From the NCBI RefSeq assembly GCF_051201035.1, contig NZ_JBPODR010000011.1:25477-89476 (forward strand): a stretch of 64,000 nt of DNA, given 5' to 3'. Numbering within the stretch: position 1 is the stretch's first letter; every line of letters starts with the position of its first letter. This document shows, one piece after another, positions 18,325 through 27,773 of this stretch. The notes under the pieces were generated by a model. The model was given only the letters and a program-made list of their open reading frames with translations, did no database searches and was not told the origin of the DNA. This DNA is from Thermoanaerobacterium thermosulfurigenes (lineage in GTDB: Bacteria > Bacillota > Thermoanaerobacteria > Thermoanaerobacterales > Thermoanaerobacteraceae). A program made the position numbers and the translations under genes.

Positions 18325-20304
18325 TCATTGTTTCAGCATGTTTTCAAACTGTTCTTCATTTAAAATCTTTACTCCAAGCTCTTGTGCTTTTGAAAGCTTT
18401 GAACCTGGATCTGCACCTACGACGACATAATCTGTTTTTTTGCTAACAGAACCTGTCACTTTTCCTCCTCTTTCTTCTATAAGCTTTTTAGCCTCATCTC
18501 TTGTGTACTTTTCAAGTGTTCCTGTTAAGACAAAAGTAAGTCCTTTAAAATTGTCATTAACATTTATTGCATCCTTCTTGCGCATATTTACACCAGCAGC
18601 TTTTAATCTATCTATTATATCCAGATTTTGTTTTTCCTTAAAAAAGGCCACCACACTGTCTGCCATCTTAGGGCCAATTTCTTCTATTTCAGTAAGTTCC
18701 TCAAAAGTAGCTTTCTCAAGAGATTCCATCGTCTTGAAATGACTGGCTAAAATGCCGGCAGCTTTGCTTCCAATGAGATCAATGCCAAGCCCAAAAATCA
18801 ATCTGTCTAAATCTCTGCCTTTGCTTTCTTCTATAGCATTGATGAGATTCTTTGCTGATTTATCTCCCATCCTGTCCAGTTTTACTAAATCATCGTACTT
18901 CAAATAATACAGATCTGATATGTTGTGTATAAGATGGTTGTCAAGAAGCTGTCCTATTACCGCTGGTCCTAATCCATCTATGTCCATAGCATCTTTAGAT
19001 GCAAAGTGTATTATGCCTCTTTTTAACTTAGCAGGACAATTTAGACCTGTGCACTTAGTCACAGATTCACCGGGAAGCCTCACCGTTGCAGCACCGCATT
19101 CGGGACACACTTCTGGCATGATAAAAAACTTCTCGCTGCCATCTCTTTCTTCTGCTACAACACTTACAACTTCAGGTATGATTTCGCCTGCTTTTTGAAT
19201 TATCACCGTATCACCGATTCTTATGTCCTTTTCTCTTATGTAATCTTCATTGTGAAGCGTCGCTCTTGATACGATGGAACCTGCAATTTTCACAGGCTCT
19301 AATATGGCAGTTGGTGTCAGTGCACCAGTCCTTCCAACCTGAACTACTATATCTTTGACTTTCGTCTTTTGCCTTTCTGCTGGATATTTGAATGCAATTG
19401 CCCAACGAGGATCCTTTGCAGTAGACCCCAAAATTTCCCTTTTTCCCAAATCATTTACCTTGACAACTGCTCCATCTGTTTCATAAGGCAAACTATCCCT
19501 TATGTCTCTTATATAATTTATGTCTTCAATGACTTCGTCTATATTTCCACATACTTTAATATGCGGACTTACTTTAAATCCTTGATATTTTAAAAATTCT
19601 AATGCTTCAGCATGTGTTTTTAATTCTATTCCATCTATTCTCTGTAAATTAAATACGAAAATATCCAGATCTCTTTTAGCCGTGATTTTAGGATTTAATT
19701 GCCTAAGTGATCCAGCAGCAGCATTTCTCGGATTTGCAAAAAGGCTTTCTCCGTTTAATTCTCTTTCTTCGTTTAACTTTTCAAATGAAGCCTTAGGCAT
19801 AAAAACCTCACCTCTTACGATGAGATTTAAATCATCTTTAAGTCTTAAAGGAATTGATTTAATGGTTTTTAGATTGTTTGTCACATTTTCACCTATAATT
19901 CCGTCACCTCTCGTGGAGCCGACGGTAAAAAAGCCATTTTCATATATAAGCTCCACAGATAAACCGTCAATTTTAAACTCTACTACGTATTCTACATCAC
20001 CGACAGATGCTCTTACTCTCCTGTCAAAATCTCTAAGCTCGCCTTCAGAAAAAGCATTTGCCAAACTTTGCATCGGCACTACATGTGTAAATGGTTCAAA
20101 CTCTTTCAAAGGTTCACCGCCAACCCTTTGAGTCGGTGAATCAGGCGTCTTAAACTGAGGGTACTTTTCTTCTAACTCAATGAGCTCTCTCATCATCATA
20201 TCATACTCATAGTCAGATATTTCAGGCTTGTCCAGTACATAGTACATGTAGCTGTGATGATTAAGCTTATCTCTCAATTCTTTTATCCTGTCTTCTATCG
20301 CCAT
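18325..20304 (-). CDS. ligA: NAD-dependent DNA ligase
   Basis: Seals nicks during replication and repair using NAD. Domain order over 659 residues: Ia domain; adenylation domain with KIDG nucleophile motif (EFKIDGLS, about residue 110); OB fold; four-cysteine zinc finger (CPECG ... CTGLNCP, about 400-425); helix-hairpin-helix repeats; C-terminal BRCT (about 585-659). It sits 13 bases after pcrA, a conserved pcrA-ligA-gatCAB order in many Firmicutes. Confidence 0.97.
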   Translation of the reverse strand: MAIEDRIKELRDKLNHHSYMYYVLDKPEISDYEYDMMMRELIELEEKYPQFKTPDSPTQRVGGEPLKEFEPFTHVVPMQSLANAFSEGELRDFDRRVRASVGDVEYVVEFKIDGLSVELIYENGFFTVGSTRGDGIIGENVTNNLKTIKSIPLRLKDDLNLIVRGEVFMPKASFEKLNEERELNGESLFANPRNAAAGSLRQLNPKITAKRDLDIFVFNLQRIDGIELKTHAEALEFLKYQGFKVSPHIKVCGNIDEVIEDINYIRDIRDSLPYETDGAVVKVNDLGKREILGSTAKDPRWAIAFKYPAERQKTKVKDIVVQVGRTGALTPTAILEPVKIAGSIVSRATLHNEDYIREKDIRIGDTVIIQKAGEIIPEVVSVVAEERDGSEKFFIMPEVCPECGAATVRLPGESVTKCTGLNCPAKLKRGIIHFASKDAMDIDGLGPAVIGQLLDNHLIHNISDLYYLKYDDLVKLDRMGDKSAKNLINAIEESKGRDLDRLIFGLGIDLIGSKAAGILASHFKTMESLEKATFEELTEIEEIGPKMADSVVAFFKEKQNLDIIDRLKAAGVNMRKKDAINVNDNFKGLTFVLTGTLEKYTRDEAKKLIEERGGKVTGSVSKKTDYVVVGADPGSKLSKAQELGVKILNEEQFENMLKQ

Positions 20305-20316
20305 AAATACACCACC

Positions 20317-22467
20317 TTATAATATAGCCCTGATTGGAGCGTACTTCAAAGACAACCTCTTTATGCCAACATTAGGAAATGCGACTGTAATCTCCTTATC
20401 ATCGCCGCTTCCATCAACGCTTACTACAGTTCCAATGCCCCATAATTTGTGCTCAACCTTATCTCCTGGATTGTAGTTTTCTTTATTATTCGCCTTCCTG
20501 GCAAAAGTATTTATATACGATGAAACTGAGACATAGTCATTTCTTTTAACAGTGCCTTTGTCGTATTCGATGACCAAGTCTCGAGGAATTTCATTGATAA
20601 ACCTTGAAGCCGTATTGTACTGTGGCTTGCCGTACAGATTTCTATTTCGTGCATAAGTCATAAAAAGCCTTTCTTTTGCCCGAGTTATGCCTACATAGCA
20701 CAACCTTCTCTCTTCTTCCAGTTCATGCTCGTACACAAATGACATAGAATTAGGGAATATCCCTTCTTCCATACCTGCTATAAATACGACGGGAAATTCA
20801 AGCCCTTTAGCTGAATGTAGTGTCATTAAAACTACGCTCTCTCCTATTTCACCTGCCGTATCAATATCAGATACCAATGTTATGCCTGACAAAAATGCTT
20901 CTAAAGATTTCTCCTGGGAACTTTCCATAAATTCACGTGCTGCACCGATAAACTCATTTATATTTTCTATTCTTCCTTCAGATTCTTCAGTGCCGTCGGC
21001 CTTAAGTTCCTCTATATATCCAGTTTTATCCAGTACATAATCGATAACTTCAGTGACAGTCATAAAATCAAGCTGGCTTATCAGATCGTCAATAAACTCT
21101 TTAAATCTATCAAGTGCCTTTCTCGTTCTTCCACTAACTTCAACATGAGGAATCGCAAAATACATACTTGTATCATGTTCTACAGCATATTTTTCTAAAG
21201 AAGCTATAGTTGACTCACCAATGCCTCTTTTAGGTACATTTATTATCCTTTTTAATGATACGTCATCGTATGGATTTACAAGAATCCTTAAATACGCAAT
21301 AATGTCTTTTATCTCTTTTCGATCGTAAAACCTCAATGCTCCAACCAATTTATACGGTATGTCATTCGCCATAAAAGCTTCTTCAAATATACGAGACTGG
21401 GCATTTGTCCTATATAAGACAGCAAAGTCCGAATATTTTCTCCCCTCAGAAACCAAGTTTTTTATCGTCTCTATGATGAAATTAGCCTCATCTCTCTCAT
21501 TTTGCGATTCCCATACGACAATCTTTTCACCGTTTTTATTATCTGTCCACAGTCTTTTTCTTTTTCTTTTGACATTGTTATCAATTACGCTATTAGCCGC
21601 ATCAAGTATAACCTGCGTTGAACGGTAATTTTGTTCAAGCTTTATAACCTTAGCCTCTGGATAATCTTTCTCAAAGTCTAAAATATTCTTTATGTCGGCC
21701 CCTCTCCATCCATATATGCTTTGATCATCATCGCCTACGACACAAAGATTTCTGTACTTTTTAGCCAATAGATTTACAAATTCATACTGTGGCCTGTTTG
21801 TATCTTGATACTCATCTATCATTATATACCTGAATTTATCTTGATAATACCTCAATATGTCCTCGTTTTTTTGAAAAAGCTCTATGGTTTTTATTATTAT
21901 ATCATCGAAATCCAGTGCATTGTCTTTTTTAAGCTTCTTCTGGTACAGCTTATAAACGTCAGCGATTTTTTTATTTCTGTAGTCATTGCCAAATTCCAGC
22001 AAAAAGTCGTCTGGCGATATCATCCTGTCTTTCGCCTTTGATATGGCACCTAACATTCCTTTTATTGTGTACTGCTTGTCATTTAAATTCAATTCTTTTA
22101 TGCAGTCAGAAATCAGCGTTTTTTGATCTTGCGTATCGTATATTACAAAATTTCTATCATACCCGATTTTTTCAATATCTCTTCTCAATATGCGAACACA
22201 TGCCGAATGGAATGTAGAAACCCAAAGATCTCCTACATATCCTAATAGTGACTCAACTCTGTCCTTCATTTCTTTTGCTGCCTTGTTTGTAAAAGTAATA
22301 GCGATGATGTTTGCTGGTGACACATTTTTTTCCCTTACAAGATATGCAATTCTATGTGTTAAAACTCTCGTCTTTCCGCTACCTGCACCAGCCAAAATCA
22401 GAACAGGTCCTTCTGTAGTGACAACTGCCTCCTTTTGTCTATCATTTAGTCCTTCAAGAATATTCAT
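20317..22467 (-). CDS. pcrA: ATP-dependent DNA helicase PcrA (UvrD family)
   Basis: Superfamily 1A 3'-5' helicase for repair and rolling-circle replication, 716 residues. Motif I GAGSGKTRVLTHRIAYL near residue 30, motif II DEYQDTNRPQYEF, motif III VGDDDQSIYGWRGAD, motif IV EQNYRSTQ, motif V LMTLHSAKGLEF and VI VGITRAKERL are all intact. The C-terminal PcrA-type Tudor-like tail (GDKVEHKLWGIGTVVSV) separates it from UvrD/Rep. First gene of its operon. Confidence 0.96.
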   Translation of the reverse strand: MNILEGLNDRQKEAVVTTEGPVLILAGAGSGKTRVLTHRIAYLVREKNVSPANIIAITFTNKAAKEMKDRVESLLGYVGDLWVSTFHSACVRILRRDIEKIGYDRNFVIYDTQDQKTLISDCIKELNLNDKQYTIKGMLGAISKAKDRMISPDDFLLEFGNDYRNKKIADVYKLYQKKLKKDNALDFDDIIIKTIELFQKNEDILRYYQDKFRYIMIDEYQDTNRPQYEFVNLLAKKYRNLCVVGDDDQSIYGWRGADIKNILDFEKDYPEAKVIKLEQNYRSTQVILDAANSVIDNNVKRKRKRLWTDNKNGEKIVVWESQNERDEANFIIETIKNLVSEGRKYSDFAVLYRTNAQSRIFEEAFMANDIPYKLVGALRFYDRKEIKDIIAYLRILVNPYDDVSLKRIINVPKRGIGESTIASLEKYAVEHDTSMYFAIPHVEVSGRTRKALDRFKEFIDDLISQLDFMTVTEVIDYVLDKTGYIEELKADGTEESEGRIENINEFIGAAREFMESSQEKSLEAFLSGITLVSDIDTAGEIGESVVLMTLHSAKGLEFPVVFIAGMEEGIFPNSMSFVYEHELEEERRLCYVGITRAKERLFMTYARNRNLYGKPQYNTASRFINEIPRDLVIEYDKGTVKRNDYVSVSSYINTFARKANNKENYNPGDKVEHKLWGIGTVVSVDGSGDDKEITVAFPNVGIKRLSLKYAPIRAIL

Positions 22468-22566
22468 CTAATTCACTCCAAATAAAATATTTGTACCTAG
22501 ACTTACGATTATATTGTATATGTAACTTTTTAATTAATCAACCATTTTATTGTTATGCCTATAATA

Positions 22567-22594
22567 AAATAAAATCTCGGGTCTACCGAGATTT
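22567..22594 (-). terminator. terminator of the yerC-like gene
   Basis: Stem AAATCTCGG/CCGAGATTT (22572-22580, 22586-22594); on the minus strand TTTTATTTTAT follows. The stop codon lies within the loop. Confidence 0.8.
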
Positions 22595-22882
22595 TTCCTT
22601 TAATCTATCTAAAATCAAATTGTATCCATTCGCTCCATAATTAAGCGCCCTGTTAACTCTACTTATGGTAGCTGTGCTGGCACCTGTCTTTTCAGCTATT
22701 TCAATATACGTCTTCCTATCTCTTAACATTTTAGCCACTTGAAGTCTTTGAGCTAGCGACTTAACCTCGTTTATAGTAGCTATATCTTCAAAAAAACGAT
22801 AACATTCTTCCATGTCTTTAAGCATTAAAATCGCTTCAAAAAGCTTGTCCACGTTCTCGTCTTTTATTTTAGAATCGTACAT
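22583..22882 (-). CDS. TrpR-like protein of the YerC/YecD family
   Basis: Small (99 aa) putative DNA-binding protein of the TrpR-YerC/YecD family. The helix-turn-helix segment TYIEIAEKTGASTATISRVNRAL is clear, preceded by the family block EVKSLAQRLQVAKML. The start at ATG 22882 has AGAGGG upstream; longer frames to 22936 add residues unlike the family. In Bacillus the homologue yerC also sits next to pcrA, which supports orthology; regulated genes are unknown. Confidence 0.9.
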   Translation of the reverse strand: MYDSKIKDENVDKLFEAILMLKDMEECYRFFEDIATINEVKSLAQRLQVAKMLRDRKTYIEIAEKTGASTATISRVNRALNYGANGYNLILDRLKEKSR

Positions 22883-22991
22883 CGACAATCCCTCTCTCTT
22901 AAAATTTTTTATAAAATGTCCATCTCCATTGTACAAAATTTACACAAATTATTCAATACTTTAAAGCAAAAAAGATAAAAAGCAATCTAAA

Positions 22992-23031
22992 ATGGCAAAA
23001 TTAAAAGGTGAGGATGACTCACCTTTTAATT
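22992..23031 (-). terminator. terminator of the PTS operon
   Basis: Perfect 14-bp stem (22999-23012 and 23018-23031) of AATTAAAAGGTGAG and its complement, followed on the minus strand by TTTTG. Confidence 0.8.
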
Positions 23032-23037
23032 CAGTAT

Positions 23038-23355
23038 TTATTTTACTTTCTTTTCAAGAGCATCTAACCTCTTGTAAAGATCTATAAGCCTTCTTATGAG
23101 GTTCTTTTCTGCAAGAGCCGTCATAAGCTGGTCTTGAGCGTGTATAACAAGGAAGTTAGGTGTTTCGCTTTGTTCACCTTGTACCAATGCGTTTTGATAA
23201 TCATGACCTGCGTAAAATTCCTCATCAGCCTTTTCCAGATGCTTCTCGGCAGATTCAAAATCCCCTTTTTCTGCTGCATCTAATGCTTCATAAGCCTCGC
23301 CTCTGGCGTTTCCGCCATGTAAGACTAGATTGTAAATGATTTGCTCTAATTCCAT
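23038..23355 (-). CDS. PTS lactose/cellobiose-type IIA component
   Basis: Cytoplasmic phosphotransfer protein of 105 residues. The active-site histidine lies in FLVIHAQDQLMTA, the standard Lac/Cel IIA motif, in a three-helix protein. It takes phosphate from HPr and gives it to the IIB component encoded two genes upstream. Start ATG 23355 has AAGGAGG. Last gene of the PTS operon. Confidence 0.93.
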   Translation of the reverse strand: MELEQIIYNLVLHGGNARGEAYEALDAAEKGDFESAEKHLEKADEEFYAGHDYQNALVQGEQSETPNFLVIHAQDQLMTALAEKNLIRRLIDLYKRLDALEKKVK

Positions 23356-23383
23356 CAAAGGGTTCCTCCTTAATATATTTTAA

Positions 23384-24702
23384 TTATTTTTCCTCAAGCT
23401 CTCTTTCATTCTTCAAAAGCTGTGCTTCATACATTTTGAAGAATGGATAGTATATAATACCTGCTACAATCAGGTTTACAAGCTGCAAAATTGGTCCTCT
23501 CCAGTCAAGACCACTTGATATGAAACCTCCTATAAATACAGGAACTGTAAATGGAAGCTGATACAATGGTCCTGTTACTAAGTGGAAATGGAATGCGATA
23601 TAGTTTATCGTGACAACCGCTGCAGGTGCAATTATAAATGGTATCATCAATATAGGGTTCAAAACTATTGGAGCACCGAAGATGAGCGGTTCATTTATAT
23701 TAAATATAGCAGGGATAAGCTCTGCTGTACCTATCGTCTTAAGCTGTTTTGATGCTGAGAACAAGAACATTATGACAAGAGGCCATGTTGTACCAGAACC
23801 ACCAAGGTGTGTGAACATGTGGAAGAATGGCTCTGTAACAATACCTGTCATAGGTTGATGTGCATTTAATGCCTTTACATTTGCAGCAAGCTGACTCATC
23901 CAGAAAGGATATGCTATAGACGATACGACATTCATACCATGGATTCCAAGTGACCACAAAAGCATCATAAGGATTATCTCAGCTAAAGCTGCCCAATAGC
24001 TATTTGATGCTGCAACAAGCGGCTTAAATAACTCAATTACCAACTGTGGCAATGTAACTTTGAAGTTAGCCCATACAATCCACTCTACTATCCAGGCCGA
24101 TACTACCATGACAAACATCGGTACAAGTGCCATAAAGCTTCTTACAACATAAGGTGGAACGGCTTCAGGCATCTTAATTACAAGACCTTGCCTATTGAAA
24201 AATCTAACCACAACTGCTGTCAATACGCCTATTATTATAGCTACAAACAAACCTTGTCCACCAAGGTAATTTAAAACATCACCGAAGCTTACTTTTGTAA
24301 CATCTGATGCTGGGAATGTTGTAACTAAAAATGCTAACATGGAAATAATACCTGTCATTGCTTCATCAAGATCCCAGCGAGTAGCCAAACTGTAAGCTGT
24401 ACCAAATGCAACCATCAAAGCCATGATGCCAAATGATAAATTGAAAGGAATCATCAACTGACCAGCAATAGGCTTAATAGCATTTGCCCATGCCACAATA
24501 GGGCCCCAATTTGCACCTTCTGCAAGTGGTGGATTAGCTATTATCAAAAACAGTGAACCTGTCAATATAACTGGCAATGCGAAACTTGAAAAAGCATCTC
24601 TTATAGATTGAAGTATAACATTTTGAGCAATCCTTGCCAGTACAGGCACAAAGATGACTCCATCCATTTCATAAACCAATTGTTAGTAAGTCTTTCGTTC
24701 AT
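23384..24702 (-). CDS. PTS lactose/cellobiose-type IIC permease, apparent frameshift near the N terminus
   Basis: Integral membrane sugar channel of the Lac/Cel family with about ten hydrophobic helices (FALPVILTGSLFLIIANPP, LLWSLGIHGMNVV, FNINEPLIFGAPIVLNP). The only well-placed start, ATG 24702 behind AGGAGG with eight-base spacing, encodes a typical IIC opening (MNERLTNNWFMKWME) but goes out of frame near 24659-24661. The body of the protein (VPVLARIAQNVIL onward) is read in another frame from there; one missing base (for example GGAGGTC read as GGAGTC) would join them. As given, the body frame is open only from about 24679 with no RBS. It is either a sequencing error or an inactivated transporter. 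Confidence 0.85.
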
Positions 24703-24714
24703 TTACATTACCTC

Positions 24715-25041
24715 CTATGCATCTTTTCCATTTTTCTTAGCAAGCTCGATAATCTGATTCAATATCTTTTTTGCATCCATAAGTGCAAAAGCCTGCATAT
24801 CAACGATGTCGACAGGAATGCCAAACTTTTCAGCTATCGTCTCAACTTCCTTCTTTAAATGCCTTACCTGCGGCTCTAAAAGAGCAACATCGTATTCTTC
24901 AGCTTTTTTCTTAAATTCACCTGTGCCTCCTGCATCTACTGTCACATCTAAACCTTGCTTTTTTGCTTCATCAGTCACTTTTTTTGCTAATGCACTTGAT
25001 GTAGCGCCCCAACTGCATAATATAACACCATGTATAGCCAT
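24715..25041 (-). CDS. PTS lactose/cellobiose-type IIB component
   Basis: Cytoplasmic phosphocarrier of 108 residues with the phosphorylatable cysteine in the P-loop-like VILCSWGATSSALAKK (C9). It passes phosphate from IIA to the sugar held by IIC. Its stop overlaps the IIC RBS. Confidence 0.93.
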   Translation of the reverse strand: MAIHGVILCSWGATSSALAKKVTDEAKKQGLDVTVDAGGTGEFKKKAEEYDVALLEPQVRHLKKEVETIAEKFGIPVDIVDMQAFALMDAKKILNQIIELAKKNGKDA

Positions 25042-25047
25042 AGTAAA

Positions 25048-25290
25048 TTACCTCCTTTTTTTATTTTTCTTTTTTATTTCATTTTTTAAATTTTTGTCAT
25101 ACAATTTAAGCATTCTTATCATGTACGCTTGTATAAGCGCAATTCCCGCAATGAAAAATGCACCAAACAAAAGAATCTCTAAGCCATGTGCAAATGTATC
25201 ATTTATCATAGAATACACAGCAGTTGCAATCCACACCAAAGACAGCATCATATAGAAAATTTTTCGCTGTTTTACCGAAATACTAAACAT
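25048..25290 (-). CDS. small two-helix membrane protein of the PTS operon
   Basis: An 80-residue protein I cannot assign to a family. Two hydrophobic helices (FYMMLSLVWIATAVYSMI and ILLFGAFFIAGIALIQAYMI) are followed by a strongly basic C terminus rich in Lys and Arg. ATG 25290 follows AGGTGA and overlaps the regulator stop, so it is co-translated between the regulator and the IIB gene. A role with the sugar transporter is only suggested by position. Confidence 0.75.
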   Translation of the reverse strand: MFSISVKQRKIFYMMLSLVWIATAVYSMINDTFAHGLEILLFGAFFIAGIALIQAYMIRMLKLYDKNLKNEIKKKNKKRR

Positions 25291-25291
25291 T

Positions 25292-27382
25292 TTAATCACC
25301 TACAAGATTTCTTTTTATTTCATCGTAATACTTATCCATCAAGGCCTTCTTGACAATTTCCTTCGCCTCATCAATTTTGTCAACCTCATTGAGATTTTTT
25401 ACCAAGTCTTTACTTTCAATGAACGAAACACTTAAATCGCCAAGTATTTCTATCCACATCTTGTCGCCATCTGGTGCAACCATTAGAAAAGCCGTCTTTA
25501 TAATTTCATATTCGTTAATCAAATTTTTCATCTTAACATCGCTTCTCAGTTTTCCAAAGACGAGGATTGGCTCCACCAAATCAGATGCTGTACAGTGGTA
25601 GATTACAAATCCTTTCCCTGGAAGTATTATCTTTCCAAGGCTTTCTCTTCCCAAAAGCTTATCTTCTATCTGCTTTATCTTCTCATTATTAATTCCATCA
25701 TTACCAGCAAAATCTTCTAAGAGAGAATCTATGATAGCTTTTGAGTTTTTGCCATACACATCTTTAAGCTTAAGGGAATCGCACAGCTCAATTATCCTTT
25801 TGCCATACCACGCAATGTGTTCTAATTCTTTGTATCTGTCGCCTATGACTTTGACTTTTTTCTCTGAAAAGTCCATTATAAAATCTGTATTTAAAGCGTC
25901 TTTCAGCTTTTTTACGTCTTCATCTAAAAGCAACGGATTGACTATTACAGTCTCTTTGCCCTTTATGTCCAGCGGAATTGTAGACACTATCAAATCAATA
26001 TCATCTCTATCTTTAAAGTCTTTAACCCTCAAACTGGAAACCGTATCTACAATGTTTAATTGTGGAAACATCTGGAGCTTAGATAGAAGCATCCTCGATG
26101 TCCCTATGCCGCTGGCACACACGACTAAAATATTGTGCCTTTTCGTCATATCGCTTTTTCTTGCTATGGATGCGCCAAAATGCATCGCAATATATCCTAT
26201 CTCATCATCAGGCACATCAACATTAAGCTTGTCTTTAATCACATTTGCAATAGATATACATTTTTCAAATAAACTGCTGTACCGTTCTTTAATGTCATTT
26301 ATAAGCGGGTTTCTAATCGCAAGACCCATGCGAAGTCTAAAGATAGTAGGCCTTAGGTGCGTCTTTAAACCGCTTAAAAGCATCATATCATCTTTGAAGT
26401 CAGTGCCAAATTCATCTTCTGCAACGCTGATCATTTCCTGCAGTATTTCATTTAGCAGCTCGTCATTTACGTCTTCGGTATTTGCCCTGTACCTTGCTCC
26501 TTGTAGATGAATCGTTATATAACCGATTTCATCTTCCGGAATAGAAATGTCGAATTCTTCTTCCAAAAACCTGGCAAGCATTTCTGCAAATTCGAACTCA
26601 TCCGACTTTTTAAGCTCATAAAGGCTTTCATTACCTATTTTTATCTTTTCGCCTTCTTTTATTCTTTTTAGCGCCAATGCCAGATGCACTGTAAGCCCCA
26701 TGTACGAGCTTTCTGCTAATTCGTAATTAAGGGATTTCTCCAATTTTTGTATAGCCTTCTCTATCTTTAAAACCGTATCATAGTCTATAAGCCTAAGCAG
26801 CCTGTCATTTATGTCTTCACTAAGTTTGTTTATATTATTGTACCCCTTATTTAAAAACTCAATTAGGTCTTTTGTCTCTACATTGTCATACAAAAAATTT
26901 ATAATAGCCCTTCTTATATTGTTTTCATCGCCTTTTACGTATATGCCAACACCAGGCTTAGTTACAATTGTAACATTTTGCTTGTTTAGCCATTTATCGA
27001 TCTCTTTAATGTCATAGCTTATTGTTGCCGTAGTCACATTGTATTCTTTAGCGAAGTACTCAAGTTTTACAGGTTCTTTCATCTGCAAAAGCTCAGACAG
27101 TATCAGCTTTCGCCTTTTATCAGCATCAATGCTTGGCCTATAACCTATTACATCGAATTTGAATTTTTCGATATCATTATCAGTTCCTTCTAAGACTAAT
27201 GCTCCATCGTCATTTTTAAGCCTCAAATTGTATTCTTTTATATACTCATTTATCGCATTTATTTCCCTGTAAACAGTCCTTTTGCTTAACTTGTACAAAA
27301 TGACGATATCGTCCAAACTGGAAACTTCTTTTGAAAGAACCTTTTTGAAGATTTCTAATTGGCGCCTACTTAACTCTTTCAT
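25292..27382 (-). CDS. PRD-containing PTS-responsive transcriptional activator (LicR/ManR/BglG type)
   Basis: Regulator of about 696 residues. Order: DeoR-type HTH (about 5-60, LSKRTVYREINAINEY), second HTH/Mga-like region (about 85-140), two PRD domains (about 175-390) with conserved histidines in YMGLTVHLALAL, IGYITIHLQGAR, LKTHLRPT and IGYIAMHFGAS, a IIB-like domain (VVCASGIGTSRMLL, about 405-490) and a IIA-like domain at the C terminus. Phosphorylation by the PTS on the PRD, IIB and IIA sites would signal sugar supply. ATG 27382 has AAAGGA eight bases upstream. It leads its own PTS operon, as usual for LicR-type activators; no glycosidase gene lies beside it, so the sugar is uncertain. 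Confidence 0.92.
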   Translation of the reverse strand: MKELSRRQLEIFKKVLSKEVSSLDDIVILYKLSKRTVYREINAINEYIKEYNLRLKNDDGALVLEGTDNDIEKFKFDVIGYRPSIDADKRRKLILSELLQMKEPVKLEYFAKEYNVTTATISYDIKEIDKWLNKQNVTIVTKPGVGIYVKGDENNIRRAIINFLYDNVETKDLIEFLNKGYNNINKLSEDINDRLLRLIDYDTVLKIEKAIQKLEKSLNYELAESSYMGLTVHLALALKRIKEGEKIKIGNESLYELKKSDEFEFAEMLARFLEEEFDISIPEDEIGYITIHLQGARYRANTEDVNDELLNEILQEMISVAEDEFGTDFKDDMMLLSGLKTHLRPTIFRLRMGLAIRNPLINDIKERYSSLFEKCISIANVIKDKLNVDVPDDEIGYIAMHFGASIARKSDMTKRHNILVVCASGIGTSRMLLSKLQMFPQLNIVDTVSSLRVKDFKDRDDIDLIVSTIPLDIKGKETVIVNPLLLDEDVKKLKDALNTDFIMDFSEKKVKVIGDRYKELEHIAWYGKRIIELCDSLKLKDVYGKNSKAIIDSLLEDFAGNDGINNEKIKQIEDKLLGRESLGKIILPGKGFVIYHCTASDLVEPILVFGKLRSDVKMKNLINEYEIIKTAFLMVAPDGDKMWIEILGDLSVSFIESKDLVKNLNEVDKIDEAKEIVKKALMDKYYDEIKRNLVGD

Positions 27383-27441
27383 AGATATTTGTCCTTTCAT
27401 CTATGACAAATTATTAATAAGTTAACTTATCTTTCATCTTA

Positions 27442-27469
27442 ATTATAATCAATTTATTGATTAAATCAA
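27442..27469 (-). promoter_or_regulatory. probable promoter of the PTS operon
   Basis: Minus strand -35 TTGATT (27464-27469) and -10 TATAAT (27442-27447), spacer 16 bp. The -35 overlaps a small dyad TTGAT-TTA-ATCAA, a possible activator site. Confidence 0.6.
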
Positions 27470-27538
27470 CACAAACTTGTGAACACGCTGTCAGATTTAT
27501 TATGACAAAAATTTAATATTGCCGCATGAAAATTTTGC

Positions 27539-27567
27539 TTGACTTTTCAACATCCATCCTATATAAT
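27539..27567 (+). promoter_or_regulatory. promoter of the metNIQ operon
   Basis: -35 TTGACT (27539-27544), 17-bp spacer, -10 TATAAT (27562-27567), about 25 bp before the SAM riboswitch. Confidence 0.85.
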
Positions 27568-27591
27568 CATTTTAACAACTAAAAACGAAAT

Positions 27592-27730
27592 TATTCTCTT
27601 ATCTAGAGAGGTGGAGGGACTGGCCCGATGAAACCCGGCAACCGGCACGTATGTGCAATGGTGCCAATTCCTGCAGCGATTGCTGAGAGATGAGAGAGGA
27701 CAAAACCTCTTTCATTGGAGGTTTTTTTTT
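27592..27730 (+). promoter_or_regulatory. SAM-I (S-box) riboswitch with terminator
   Basis: Conserved S-box segments are present in order: CTTATCTAGAGAGGTGGAGG, GACTGGCCCGATGAAACCC, GGCAACC, a variable P3 hairpin (GGCAC..GTGCC), and the closing GCTGAGAGATGAGAGAG. The aptamer spans about 27592-27700. A terminator (AAACCTC/GAGGTTT plus a run of T, 27702-27730) follows directly. SAM binding should favour the terminator and turn off metNIQ. Confidence 0.96.
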
Positions 27731-27773
27731 ATTGCTTTTTTAAATTAAATTTGCGAAAAGAAGGTGAAATGAT

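Noticed and set aside
25731..26510. 259-codon frame opposite the PRD regulator
   Set aside because: Serine- and leucine-rich shadow of a well-supported gene with all regulator domains; no RBS.
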